Assembly (NCBI GenBank): GCA_017979445.1
Contig: CM030717.1
Span: 13,378,086 to 13,442,085, forward strand
DNA: 64,000 bases
From: Akebia trifoliata
Lineage: Eukaryota; Streptophyta; Magnoliopsida; Ranunculales; Lardizabalaceae
Direction: 5' to 3'
The position numbers were made by a program, and so were the translations under genes. Within the stretch, counting starts at the first letter, position 1; each line of letters begins with the position of its first letter. Positions 47,978-58,366 of this stretch are shown one piece after another. The notes below the pieces were generated by a model. That model was given only the letters and a program-made list of their open reading frames with translations, ran no database searches and was not told where the DNA came from.

Positions 47978-50900
47978 TAACCATATTAAGTTCGGGCCAA
48001 TTTGATTCAGTCAAAACTTTTTTTCCCAAACCTGAGCCCGAACCCTAGCTAATTGTGCCTAAACCTGACCCAAGGTCAGGTTGAAATCATCGGGTTTGGG
48101 TTTGGCCTGCCCAAGTTGCAGCCCTAATTGTGATCTCTTGTTCTGGCGAATTTCATTCTTTTTTGTGTGGGATATGTATCTATTCTATTTGATCTTCATA
48201 CTTGTTTTGTCATCCATTAGGATGTTAATTTAATGCTATGTATGAGGGCTTGGACCTGTAGCTCGCTTTGTATAGTGCAATGCAACTTTAAACCGAATGG
48301 TCCATTTGAACTGAAAAAGGAAAATTTTGTTAAGCTAAAGTTCTTTGTTTATAACTGAACCAAATCTACTGTTAACTGAATGCATGAACACATTTTCCTT
48401 CTTCTGTGCTTCATTTTTATTGATGAATTACTAGGACTGTGATTTGACGACCCCATTGCTTGTCTGATTTATCCTATGTCAGAGGTATATCTCCTTGTTT
48501 GTTAGTGGAATTATTGTAAATCATCTAATTAACTCTTATTGGTGAAAATCTTTCTAACCTAGCGACTAATTTTGGTTCTTGGACCTTCTTTCTAACTGGA
48601 ATTTGACATGGTCAACTAGAGAAAGTACACATAATTTCTATTTATCAAAAAGAATCTCATAGTTATTATATTTGCTTCTTTTATTTTTGTTCTTTTGGTG
48701 TGCAGGGAGACGATGCTTTACCAACTCTTTGATTGTTTGGCGCACTAGGAACATTTTGTTTTCAGTTCTCTTTTGAGAATTGTTAATTTCGGTTTTGACT
48801 TTCATTTGATATGCAATTACTGTCACCTTTTCATTTCAGGGTGGCACATTATGGTTCCAGGATTTGACTATATCCCCACATGGTGCTTTAGGCATGGTTT
48901 TTCCGATTCTGATTGCTGGTCTGCATTATATCAATGTTCAGGTATTTGACTGTATTCATCTCTCCTTTTCTCTCTGATTCTGAATCTTATAGTTAACTTT
49001 CTTTGACCTCCAATCTCAAACTTTTGGGATAAGGTTTAGATGATGATGATGATGATGGCATTTGAGAGCTGTAGAACAAGGACATATTTTATTAGAGTTT
49101 TTCGTGTCTAACCAATGCCTGACAAACTTTTTCAATAACTCCTAGTTTAATTAAATATGTTGCTTTTAATTTTTAGTTTTATATGGTTTATATGATTTAA
49201 TGTATAATATCTTATCCAACTACATTCTTTGTGAATCATATATTTAATGTGAGCAAAACTATTTTAAATAAATCTTCCAACATATGAAGTAAAGTGTATG
49301 ATGGGTCGGGATTGTGAGGGTTATTGCATCTTCCGGTCGAACACTTACACATGTGTATGCGTCTATGTTACATAGGTGCTAACCATGAACTATTGGTATG
49401 GATATTTTTCTTACAAGGTCATTTGAATGCTACTACTATGATTGCTCTAACACTCTCAAGATTTCTAGATCTTTCTGTAGTATAGTCGTATTTTTCACGA
49501 GTTCTTGTAATTTCAAAGAAGATTATGCTGAACTTGGTTTTATTATGTTGCCAGATATCTTTCAAGTCAACTAGTGTTGGCAAAATGACTGGCCTGCTTA
49601 ACTTATTGGCCAAAGTGAGTTGGTAAAGTACATTTGTATGTTTATATTTCATTGGGACTAATTTCATTATTGCTCAAGATTTAGGTTTATTTGACTGCGA
49701 GTTGTAAGATGACAAAACTGCAATATTTTGTTGTAGTACTACAAGCTCTATTTGGATATTCTGACACTTCCTATATTTCTGATTGGGTTTTGTATTCCTC
49801 AGGTACATAACTTTTCTACCTTTATAAATTTCTGTCCATTGTTTCCAGCTATTTCATTCCTTTTTAATTTTTTTACTTATTCTAGGGTTTTCACATTTAT
49901 TTTCCATTTTAGTTTTATTAAATTTTGCTTTGGCATGAAAATGTTTCTTTGGAAAGTTGTGACAAGACAATGAAAACAAAGATATTTAATCACAAAACTT
50001 TTGTGTCATTCACATAGGAATATTCTCTTTTTATATATGCTGGAGCATTCTATACAAGGAATGTTTATAGCTACAATATCCCCAAGATTGGTTTTCTATA
50101 CTAGGAAGGTTTACAATTACAATATTCTCAAGATTAGATATTTACAATTGATTTCCTTAATCACAGGCAATCTCACAACTCAGCAAATTATCTCCTTAAT
50201 CATAAGCAATCTGACAACTCAGCATATTTTAGGATCTGATTTTATCTCACCAGAATTAGCTCTAATAAGTTGTTGCATGGATAAAATGATAAATGGCAAA
50301 TACATAAAACATAACGGTTGTCCCCCTCCTTTGTCTCAATCTTTATACCCCATAAAGAAAGTATCCTGAGGAGAACTTTTATCTTTATTACCCACTTCTT
50401 CCTCTTTTGAAGAATACCCCAACTTTCTTGCCTTTCTTCTTCTACCCCTTTCCAAACATACTCCTACTTTGTATGGTACCTTTCCTCTTCCCCCATTTTC
50501 CAATAATACCTCGCAACTTTGTTGTCTTTCCCCTCTCTTTCTCTCTCTCTGTCCCCCCCCCCCCCCCCATTTTCAATAATACCCCTCCAACTTTATTATC
50601 TTTCCGCTTTTACCCCCTTAACCCCAAAGAAGATGTCTGTGCAGTAGGCGCGGGCTAACTCTAGTATTTTATTTGCTGCCCCAATTGTAGAAATGCTGAT
50701 GATTGTTCTCAAAATACTTGATTTCAGAAAAGAAAAAAATAAAAAAAAACTATAGAAACTACCCTAGTTGCTGAACTATCCATTAATGTCCATGAGGACA
50801 CTTTCTAGACAACAGATTTGGTCTTGGAAAAGTTCTAAGAAGAAAAAAAATGGTGCTAATGGTTGTTATTTGCGGGATATTACTACGAGACTTCAAAATA

Positions 50901-53900
50901 TTTTTTGTTAAGTTGCCAAAAAAAAAAAAGATTTGCACCAATATTGTTGAGGAATGATTGGCTATAACCTGTCTTGATTTAACCCTCCTCTTTGTTATTA
51001 CACATTTGGAAAGGATGGAACATATGGACAACTGGCTAAAGCCTGCTGTTGCTTTTCAATATATTTTGAACTAGAAATGAATGGCCATATTTCAGAGATA
51101 TGCGCAGGCAAGGGCCACAATATACTTATGGCTTTCATGTTTGCTTTCTTTAATTATTCTATCATCTCTCATTGGATTACTCACAAGTTCTTTTTTATTC
51201 TGCCTCGCACATAAATTCTTTTCCCAAGAAAACAGTCACGAACCTATATGTTTGTTCCTTCAAGTTTTTTAAGTTGCTTATACATTTGTTCCTTTAACCT
51301 GCAGGGGAGCTTAGTCTACTGGCTGACTAACAGTTCGTTAACTGTCATTCAGGTTTGCTCTCACACTTCATTTTCTTTTATATTGAGGAGCATTTATTGA
51401 CTATACAATGACTTGATTAACTGTTTATTAGCCGTGCCAGTCATATTGGTGATGACAACACCAGCTATGCTATCATTTATACCTTGATTTGCTAGTTCAT
51501 TTGTTATCTCATTTGAAGAAGAGATGTCCTGAAAACTTGAGAAAATAAATCATGGTTGTCATATATGACCTAGCAGTATGTTAATGTTGCAAGAGTGATG
51601 ATAAAAATGTTCAGGTTGTTTTTTTATTCACATTCCAAAATGCTAATTTTCTAGGATTTTTTTTTAAAAAAAAAGCAAAACTTAACCAAAAGTCAGCCTA
51701 AGATTCAAAAAACAACATGATTGTTTTTCCAGAATTTATGAACACCAGTGGACCAATTTTTAACCCCACTTGCATCTTGAGACTCTCATCTTCTTTAACC
51801 TCACCACCCTCACAACACAAAGCACTACCACCACCATCAACCAAACTTTGTCGGAAATTGGTTTCATCAGCACCCACAGTGGCTCAAAATATCTTCTCTT
51901 CTCTCCCCCCTCCCCTTCTCTCTCATACACACACAGAGTTGAGCTTAGAACGACCCAGTTGAGTGGGTTAGAATGTTTTATGCTTCTCGCCCTGTCTCTA
52001 TTTCTTCCCTCACTTTTTGTTTCTCCCTTTCTCTTGCAAGGTCGTCGTGTGCAAATGACTCAGCTGAAAGCAGAGATCATTTAATAAGACCTGTTCAAGA
52101 TTTGAAAGCACAAAAAATAGAGATTTCTTCACCTTACAGAAAATTAATCCATCTACAGTAAATGGACACCGAAGAGGGAATTCATTTTCAATTGAAGTAA
52201 AATCAACTTAAAAAAGAAATCTTCCTAACTTTACCTCTGAAAGAAGAGGTAATGGTTTAGTTCAAAGGATTGCAATTTTTGCTACTTTGTGGCTTTGCTT
52301 TTACTGTGTCTTTTGTGAGGCTTCCATGTCTATGAAAGAGAAGATTGTGTATAAAATTTTGATTTTCATAATAGCATTTATCAAAAGAGGAAACCTGAGG
52401 TGTTGTTCATGAATACCTTTCCTCGTTGTGCAAGCCCATATTGCCACATAGAGCACTAAGTGGACTTACTCATCTCATGAATGTTTTATCCCACCCTTAT
52501 GTGAACCTACACAACAAAGGTCAGCTTCATAGCTTATCAAATCATCTTGATAGGTTATTTTTATCCATTATATTTGAATATTTTCTATCAAGAGCTTCAT
52601 GGCTACAAATCATCCGATGGGATTTTTTTTTTGGTGTGAAGGTCCAAACTACGTGGATGAGTGGCCATAAAGTGGGACTGCCAATATTTGGCATGACTAA
52701 CGCATATGAGAGAAATTTGTAACCATGATCTCCCGTTTCCTCTATTAACAGAAATATATGTCTAACTAGTGAAGGTGGTGGCGCACTAGGTCCATGTGCA
52801 ATTGCTAGGTCAAGTGCTTAGGTTGTTTCCAGTTTAATGGTCCAGATGTATGAATCCAGTTTAATGGTTCAAATGTATGACGTATCAAAATGTGGGGAGA
52901 AGGAAAAGAATACGCAGCTTCCTCACTATGACAAAACCTTGAATCCACAAGGCAACATAAGAAGTATTTCTGTAAATAATTGGATTTCAATTGATAATGG
53001 GAATAACAATGAAGTAAAACATCTGTTACAATAGCTTAAATAGACTTATAGACTCATAATTTCATTCATCTTTGAATTACCACTGTATTTACCCCAAATA
53101 GTAAAATTTTAAAAATAGTAGAAAACGAAGAAATTTACCCAAATATGTACATTTGACTGAAATTTTCCCTTCGAAACCACCTTTTTCAAGATGCCTAGTA
53201 GAGACAATATTGTAGCTCTCATCATTAATTTTTCAGATTTGTATTGTAATAGCCTTTCTGATATCAGGTCCCAAAGTTATGTCCGTCAAAAGCAAGAATG
53301 CATGGAGGGACTATTTTTTTTCTCTTCTGGCTTTGTTTGTTTGATCTTGTCCTACATCAGTGCCTTACCTTCTACTTGAGAAGAACTAGTCCTTGAGTTT
53401 TTCGTTGGCTTTGCTAATGACATGAGTATGCCAACTTGCTCTTCGTGGGGTCATTGAACCTCTATAGACGGTCTACCAAAGGCATACCGGTACACATGCA
53501 GCTATGTGGGATCCATGTTTTATTGGTAGGCACCTTCCTAGTTGACCTGTCAAATGGTACAAGACCCTGCACTTGCAATTGATCTACAACTATTGCTGTT
53601 CGTAAACTGCATATAGAACCCAGATTTCAATTTGCTTCTATGAATGACAGGATAATATTCTCTGCTTTAGATTATATGGGCTTAACTTTCTTGTCCATAT
53701 GTTGTTTATGAGATTATTAAAGTTAAATAATTATTTACAAGATCTAAAACCTTTTCTCACTGCTTTCTCGATTTTGCAGCAATTGTCTCTAAATCATGCA
53801 ATGGTTCGTGAGAAGTTGGGGCTCCCCAACAAGAATGCTCCAGTGAATAGTGAAATGTCTGCAGACTTGGGTGCACCTGAGATAAGATATTTGGGTGCAC

Positions 53901-55625
53901 AGATGGAGAATAAAATCTCTGTGCAAAACCTATCCCCTGATGAACTGCTTTCTGTGAGTAGTGAAATGTGAAAAAATCATCAATTCCATGAAGGTTAAAT
54001 GTCATTTTAACTTTCCTCATATCTTTATGATGGTCGAGAATTTTGCAGCTTTCCGTTCAACTCTTAGCTAAAGGGCATAAAGATAGAGCCATTCCACTGC
54101 TACGGTAACATGGTTGTTTCACACTAGTTTATTGTATAAATCTAACCAAGATCTGTTTCTAGTCATTTGTTCTAGTTGTACCTTATAAATAGCTTTTGGC
54201 TACAGACTGGCACTTGAGAAGGATCCTGACTATGTCCGAGCTTTGGTTGTTCTGGGACAGACTTTAATGCAAAAAGAAATGTTGTCAGAGGCTACTGAAT
54301 ATTTTGAGCGTGCTATTTCCAAGGTTTGATGTTCTTTAACAGTATATCAGTTTCTTATATCCTTCGAATCTGATACTAGTGTTTCGGGATGGTCTTCTAT
54401 TTGGTAGTAAGATTATCTGTGGTCAAGTCTGTCTAATCGAAACCTGTGATGATATTTGCTCAGCTATTTCTTGTTGGCTATCCAACAAAAGATGAGGAGG
54501 TTGATCTTTTGATTCTTGCATCTTCATGGGCAGGTGTCACATGTATTAAGCAGGTGAACTTTAGCTGTACATTTTCAATCTTTAGCTTAAATTACGATTT
54601 CAGCTTCTCAAGATAAAGCAACATATGAGTAGACTATTTGTTCTCTCTTATATGCTTTTAGACACAGTAGCGAAAGAGTGTGGTCAAGCACTTTCATTCC
54701 CACCTATAATGTCAAATGTCTCCCATCTCTCACCAGCGTGTATACGTGATTAGTATTCATCTACTTTTCTTGCAGAATGCTTTACATTATTGTTCTGTTC
54801 AGAAATAAGTTATGAATCAAATGGTTATTATCAAATGTAGCGAACCAAACATATTCATTTCTACTTTAACTTTTTACAACACCCTCCACATGTCTATAAT
54901 ATTTGAGATATCCCCCCTAAAACTTTCAAACTAATAGTATACCCCTTTGACCTGGGTCTTTATTAATAGACTAATGAAAAATGACCAAATACACTTGATT
55001 TTTTCTTCCCTCAATTTGCCATATTCATCTCTTTTTTACCCTATTCATCACTTCAACCTTCAAATGCCCTTATCTTTGTCTACCCCTTCGAACTGGGTTC
55101 ATTCTTGAGTGGCAAACCAAGAACCGTACTAAGCTTCATTCCTCTTTACATGGGCTCCATCCATGAATCATACTCAATTTGGCTTAGTCTTTATTTACAG
55201 TGGTTGTATTTTTCTTTTATTGTTTTGCCTGACAGGGGAGGAATCTAGAAGGATTGGAACACCTACAAAGGATAGGAAAATTGAAGGAACCACATGATCC
55301 CAAAAGCAAAGCCCATTACTTTGATGGTTTGTTGTTGCTAGCAAGGTACGGTTACCAGAACTCCATGTTGGACGTCTACTAATCCAGAGTTCAGGCATAT
55401 GCTTGAAATCTTGACTTGAATCCATGTTTATTTTCTTAAAAATCTAATTATGTCGCCTAACTGAACTAAATATATCTGGTTTCTAGTGCTCTTCTTAATG
55501 AAGGTCAGAAAGATGAAGCTGTGAAGTATCTGCGCATGACTGTTGCTTATAATCCAGCCAATAATGTATACTTACAACAATGCCTAGAGGAGACCGACAT
55601 TTTTGCTAGTGATAAAAGAAATTAA
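34556..55625 (+). CDS. OXA2: OXA2-type mitochondrial membrane insertase with C-terminal TPR, 14 exons
   Basis: Exons: 34556-34995, 45118-45224, 45836-45963, 46647-46718, 48840-48941, 49555-49614, 49737-49802, 51305-51352, 53780-53953, 54049-54104, 54206-54323, 54464-54553, 55236-55345, 55487-55625. These total 1710 bases (569 aa), all GT/AG and in phase. Residues 1-60 are Arg/Ser-rich with few acidic residues (MGIPNKLLYELRRSRHLSSS), fitting a mitochondrial presequence. Membrane segments of the Oxa1/YidC core lie at about 149-170 (WLTIASSTLALRVAILP), 210-232, 262-283 (GMVFPILIAGLHYINV) and 304-341 (LTLPIFLIGFCIPQGSLVYW). TPR-like helices follow at about 400-460 (LLAKGHKDRAIPLLR, YVRALVVLGQTLMQK) and 525-565. 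Insertases of this family place proteins into the inner membrane, and plant OXA2 proteins serve cytochrome c oxidase and cytochrome c maturation. Length fits the Arabidopsis OXA2 proteins. Of the two plant types (a/b) I cannot choose. Intron 1 is 10.1 kb, full of transposons. Confidence 0.93.
35225..35505 (-). repeat. 3' LTR of copia IV
   Basis: On the minus strand it starts TGTTAACAGATCTCTATCTC, directly after the polypurine tract CTTGAGGGTGCA (35506-35517). It aligns along its whole length with 43993-44265. Confidence 0.9.
35506..36035 (-). pseudogene. copia IV RNase H
   Basis: The minus-strand frame reads LMAYTDVDWAGGPDDRCST, STVSRSSTEAEYRSMA and ILDQVADIFAKGL, the RNase H of copia with the usual D, E and D positions (TDVDWAG, STEAEY, WCDN). 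The ORF is intact to the LTR border, where it runs on into the LTR. It is separated from the RT by a frame break at about 36030. Confidence 0.9.
36025..37259 (-). pseudogene. copia IV reverse transcriptase
   Basis: Two blocks. 36670-37110 has the RT N-terminal part (SKWVYKLKQKSDGTIDRYKA, DISNAFLLGIL). 36025-36480 has the catalytic YVDDILVTG box and the following thumb region (FSIKDLGPLSYFLGIEAY). Between them, 36480-36670 is frame-broken but still similar. The region up to 37259 is the linker before the LINE insertion. Confidence 0.9.
37260..37274. repeat. LINE target-site duplication, left copy
   Basis: ATTGATGTAGGTGCA, identical to 37736-37750. Confidence 0.95.
37275..37735 (+). mobile_element. 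5'-truncated LINE nested in copia IV
   Basis: 461 bp bounded by a perfect 15-bp target-site duplication. It encodes the ORF2 C-terminus in an open frame 37365-37709 (LIWSHFLSLFGLKGCFPRS, WGIWKERNRCSFEGKES), the region after the reverse transcriptase. It ends in AATAAATTTATC…GATCAAAAAAA, a short poly(A)-type tail. Plus-strand orientation, so opposite to the host copia. The near-open frame suggests a younger insertion than the copia element. Confidence 0.95.
37736..37750. repeat. LINE target-site duplication, right copy
   Basis: ATTGATGTAGGTGCA, immediately after the A-run. Confidence 0.95.
37751..38194 (-). pseudogene. copia IV integrase C-terminal part
   Basis: The frame from 38061 down reads MFLGYSLNHHEYRCLDP and DRVFLSRHVIFDETSFPF, the conserved end of copia integrase, followed by a Pro/Ser-rich linker. 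Upstream text (38065-38194) continues the integrase in another frame until the TAA at which the Harbinger-type element sits. Confidence 0.88.
39352..40420 (-). pseudogene. Myb/SANT-like ORF1 of the Harbinger-type element
   Basis: Minus strand. A first part at about 40030-40420, in broken frames, reads ITGVEYERGQMK then NLFKYWRWHRVAYNPETGNI, like the Myb/SANT-type domain (Myb_DNA-bind_3) of PIF/Harbinger ORF1 and related plant proteins. An intron with a GTATAT donor and a TTATAG acceptor (about 39953-40028) follows. Then come FREKPLKFAKEFDFIFGGTY (about 39870-39945), an acidic middle, one in-frame stop at 39601-39603, and a C-terminal helix region (YIQDCIDLLDQLTDV, FREVFCGL, HEWLE) ending at 39352. 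In autonomous elements this protein helps the transposase bind and enter the nucleus. Here it is degenerate, by frameshift and stop. Confidence 0.65.
40156..41085. repeat. ~490-bp internal duplication in the Harbinger-type element
   Basis: CTTTTATCTATCCCC starts at 40156 and again at 40646. Both copies contain TATGTGGTCTCCTCC, CATGGCCAAAAAATC and TTTAGGGTTTTAG in the same order. The second copy has lost about 45 bp. The duplication includes the first part of the Myb-like ORF. Confidence 0.9.
41090..41515. repeat. degenerate tandem repeats with GATCGATC words
   Basis: Repeated blocks of CAATCGATYGACCCCAACTA, AAACCCTTAAT, GGTACATTGATCAATC and AAAAACCATCTTT recur irregularly with about 80-120 bp spacing. 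Non-coding. Confidence 0.75.
41948..42960 (-). pseudogene. copia IV protease and integrase N-terminal part
   Basis: Reading down from 42960: the protease motif TDSGATNHI with GNGSGLP near 42800, the GAG-pre-integrase motif HRLGHPALPILQ near 42490, a CESCQMGK finger, KLIHCDLW, YYVIFIDDFS and GGEFSSKQF, then NRLPTHT-like text reaching the Harbinger border. Several frameshifts are present (for example at 42150-42250 and 42540-42740). Confidence 0.88.
43100..43934 (-). pseudogene. copia IV gag
   Basis: ATG at 43934 or 43928 (MASSSNPGSSLSFP), then KLNPSNYLLWVSQFLP, the usual copia gag start. It is frame-broken near 43650 and 43500 and continues as LRQGSQTCSEYIHQAKLLA to about 43135. A zinc-knuckle-like stretch follows near 43010. 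Inactive. Confidence 0.87.
43981..43992 (-). other. primer-binding site of copia IV
   Basis: The minus strand reads TTGTATCAGAGC, one base from the usual TGGTATCAGAGC complementary to initiator tRNA-Met, immediately inside the 5' LTR. Confidence 0.85.
43993..44265 (-). repeat. 5' LTR of copia IV
   Basis: Aligns with 35225-35505. It lacks the 9-bp stretch present in the other LTR near 35370. The outer end reads CTGTTAAGA on the plus strand, where the partner has CTGTTAACA. Confidence 0.9.
44507..44900. mobile_element. hairpin element H5, interrupted by a hAT MITE
   Basis: The left arm CCTTCGACACTGCACTGACATG … CATAGATTTTTTCC pairs with GGAAAAACATC … CATCAGTGCAATG … GCAGTGTTGAA to 44635. The rest of the right arm (GTGTCGAAGGATTG) lies beyond the inserted hAT MITE. 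It has the same general shape as H1-H4, but the ends differ. Confidence 0.6.
44636..44883. mobile_element. hAT-type MITE in OXA2 intron 1
   Basis: 248 bp with ends TATGGATGGCAATGG and, in reverse complement, TAGAGATGGCAATTT. It is flanked by GTGTTGAA (44628-44635) and GTGTCGAA (44884-44891), an 8-bp duplication with one change. It is C/G-rich compared with its surroundings. Confidence 0.75.
45680..45760 (+). mobile_element. SINE-like, tRNA-related sequence in OXA2 intron 2
   Basis: Box-A-like TTGCTCAATTGG and box-B-like GTGTTCAAGTCC, followed by AACTTACCCATTAAAAAA. Matches 22505-22605 in layout and wording. Confidence 0.45.
47231..48126. mobile_element. hAT-type non-autonomous element in OXA2 intron 4
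   Basis: 896 bp with a perfect 8-bp duplication ATTGTGAT (47223-47230 and 48127-48134) and terminal repeats TAGGGCTGCAACT at both ends (right end in reverse complement). It carries C-rich AACCC-type arms, a nested MITE and a long TA microsatellite (about 47914-47973). No transposase. Confidence 0.88.
47544..47894. mobile_element. MITE nested in the hAT element
   Basis: The left end ATATGAGAAAACTTTCGTTT is repeated in reverse complement at the right end. Internal modules (GATTGAGCTGATTTTT, GAGGATGATC, AACTTCTAACCCCAT) match the interior of the MITE at 17752-18126. The left end abuts a TA microsatellite, which may have served as target. Confidence 0.8.
49803..53779. other. OXA2 introns 7 and 8 with exon 8 between; no other gene
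   Basis: Intron 7 (49803-51304) and intron 8 (51353-53779) are long and AT-rich, with a C homopolymer at about 50552-50569 and pyrimidine-rich stretches. ORFs here show low complexity. I see no element with paired ends, though the size suggests further decayed insertions. Confidence 0.5.
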
Positions 55626-56133
55626 AAATGATTAATATCAATAATTCTTACATCGGGTATTTGGTCCATGGGGTAATTTATTGGTTTGTTCCGAGTAGTT
55701 TATTTTTGGCCATTGTTTTGTTCATAGAGGAGCTGCTTACCTGTACAATAACAAGAAGTGTTACAAATTCGTTGTACGATAATAAATGCCAGCAATTTTT
55801 GCCAATCCCAGAATAGTTGGCTGATCGATCTGGTCGAGGTTTGGGTTGGGTTTGTTTTGTTTTGTTTTGTTTTATAGAATTCAATTTGGATTACCTTGTT
55901 AATAATGCAGGCCATTTTATTGAAGAAAATATCTGGACTTTGTTTAAATATTTTTAATTTGTAAGATATTGCCTCTTGCCATTACATGAAATCCTTTGGA
56001 AATTGAGTGTAAGCAAAGAATATATTATAAATTAGAATAAAGCTGAACGTGCTGGTCTTGTTTTGGTGGGTGGTTATGTAAGTTAAAACTTGACCCTAGT
56101 GGACTAAATGTTACTGAACCAGATCATTTAATT
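55626..56133. other. OXA2 3' flank
   Basis: AT-rich, including the likely 3' UTR (a TTTTGTTTTG repeat at about 55853-55870). No gene. Confidence 0.5.
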
Positions 56134-56460
56134 AAGAGAGCTTCTATTGGCACCGCAACTTTTACTTATTACACCTCAAGTAGAATAATAAATAAAAAAA
56201 AGTAAATGGCTGAGAATAAGTAAAAAGTTCGGGTGCCAATAAAAACTCTCTGGACTTTTATTTGTTAGATTTAAGATATCCTAATTGTAAACATCAGTTG
56301 AAGCTGTTTGAATGTGTTATAATGTTGAGGAAATAATTTGAACCAAACTTTTGTAATGTTTGGATAGTGTGTTTTAATCTTTAATTAGAGTGTCATTAAT
56401 AATTTAAGAAATTGGTGTGCAAAAGTAAAGTTGGAGTGCTAATATCAGCTCTCTTAATTA
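56134..56460. mobile_element. MITE with AGAGAGCT ends
   Basis: The left end AGAGAGCTTCTATTGGCACC is mirrored at 56235-56256 (GGTGCCAATAAAAACTCTCT) and again, less well, at 56424-56456 (GTGCTAATATCAGCTCTCT). TTAATTA lies on both outer sides. It may be one element with an internal copy of its own end, or two nested copies. A related end occurs near 3010-3050. Confidence 0.6.
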
Positions 56461-57807
56461 ACTGTGGGATCTAGTGGATTCACTTTCAAATGAGAAGATT
56501 TTGCCTTGAAAGCATGTATTGTAGGGTGAATTAGACATGCCCCCTGACCTAGTTCGTTCGGACTTTTTTTATTTTTATTTTTTATTGGTAAGCAGGCACT
56601 ATGAAGGGCCCCCACACTATATTATTAGTAAAAATATGTCATCGAGGAATGAAGATACATGATCGGTCCTCAAGAAGGAATTCAAGACCAATTTAAATTT
56701 TCAAAATGTCCTTATCTTCATCCTCCAACTGAAAACTGATTGATTTTTTCTTTCCCCAGTCAGTCATCTTCATCCTATTTTAAGGTTTGTTTTCAACCTT
56801 GCAATTTTAACATATTCAATCTTCAAATATCAAGAACAAGATAAGATTTTTAAAGAAGTAGGAAGTGTTGAAAACATGTATGATTTATCCCATAGATTGA
56901 ATGGAAATGGAAATGAAAGTAAAAGTGAAAGTGAAAGTAAAAGTGAAAGTGCTTTATTTTTTAAGTTGTGTAAATTATTTAGTCCCACATTCGATAGAAA
57001 TAATTTGAATGTAACTCTTATACGAAAACTCTCACATAACGTAGTAAGTGTGAGAAAGATATGGGTAAAGCTTACGCACACATAAGGGCTCATGAGTTCT
57101 AAAAGAGATTTGAACTCATTGGTCTAAAAAAACCTTAGTACGTATGTAAGTGCGCACAAAGGGGTGCAAATCTCACATGGGTGCTTGTGAAATGCTCACT
57201 TTTATTAAAAATTTGTTGAGCCTTTTACTTTAATTAATTTATCTAGGGAGTTGATCTCAACGAATTACAACTTGTGACTATTTTAAGAGACACAAGTGGT
57301 ATCACAACTCTACAGACATGTATGTCTATTCGAATAGTCACAACTCAAGTTCACTTTTCACAAGTCTTGGTGATTGTCCAAAAAGACACTTCTAATTCTA
57401 TAAATTCTTATTTGTTCCCTTTTTCTTTTTTTTTGTTGTTGTATATCTTCAAGTTTTTAATTTGCATAGTACCCCTTTTATTTTCAAAAGATTTCTTCAT
57501 TTGTCCTTAAGAGTACAAATCATAATACAAGTTCAATTGTACGTATACACTAGGAGCGTTGTCTTGTACACGTGTGGAGCATTGTATCCTAGAAGACAGA
57601 TGTTCAAAGATTGTTAGCACATCACAATGGTGAAATCTATTTTAAAACTGTTGTGTCCATTACAAGCCTCGTTCCTTTCAACATTAAAATAATTTTTTAC
57701 AATATTTATAATTTATTTTGTTATTTTATTTCACATCATTTTTTATTTATTTTTTCTAATCTAACATCACGGATATAATAATTTTAAGACAAAATTAATT
57801 AATATTT
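56461..57807. other. no gene recognised
   Basis: AT-rich sequence. A short hexamer-like GAAAGTAAAAGT repeat at about 56903-56950 yields a Lys/Ser/Glu ORF that I reject. No 5' LTR matching 62388-62610 was found before the copia element. Confidence 0.5.
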
Positions 57808-58058
57808 ATGTGGAATAAATTTTCAAAAATCATGAATCCTACAATAAACCATCATGAGAAACTCGAAAAGTTTGATGAGTTAGATTTCAAGAGATGGCAA
57901 CAAAAAATGTTGTTCTACTTGACAACACTAAATCTAACTAAATTTCTAACTGAGGATGCCTTGGTTCTACAAGAGAACAAAATATACATGACTACTATTG
58001 CCGCTATCGAGGATTGGAATCACTCTGATTTCTTATGCTAAAATTACATCCTCAAAGA

Positions 58059-58366
58059 ATTGGACAACACATTATATAATATATACAGTACAATCTAAAT
58101 TGTTAAAGAGTTGTAGGAATCCTTACGTAAAAATACAAAACAAAATATGCTGGAACGAAGAAATTCATTGTTGGTCGATTTCTTAATTTTAAAATGGTGG
58201 ATTCCAAGACAGATTGGACAACACATTATACAATGTATACAGTACAATCTAAACCATAAAAGAGTAGTGAGAATCCTTAAATAAAAATACAGAACAAAAG
58301 AAGCTGGAATGAAAAAATTCATCGTTGGCTGATTTCTTAATTTTAAGATGGTAGATTCTAAGACTG
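58059..58366 (+). repeat. 154-bp tandem duplication within gag of copia V
   Basis: Both units start ATTGGACAACACATTATA and end near GATTTCTTAATTTTAAGATGG (first unit 58059-58212, second 58213-58366). They are similar but not identical, so the duplication has aged with the element. Confidence 0.85.

Noticed and set aside
47830..48048. ORF with a long Tyr-Ile repeat
   Set aside because: Translation of a TA microsatellite inside a hAT element.
50552..50569. C homopolymer, possible quadruplex-forming strand
   Set aside because: A single homopolymer without further G/C tracts; likely a simple repeat or sequencing-sensitive tract.
57100..57807. 5' LTR of copia V
   Set aside because: No stretch before the gag start matches 62388-62610.
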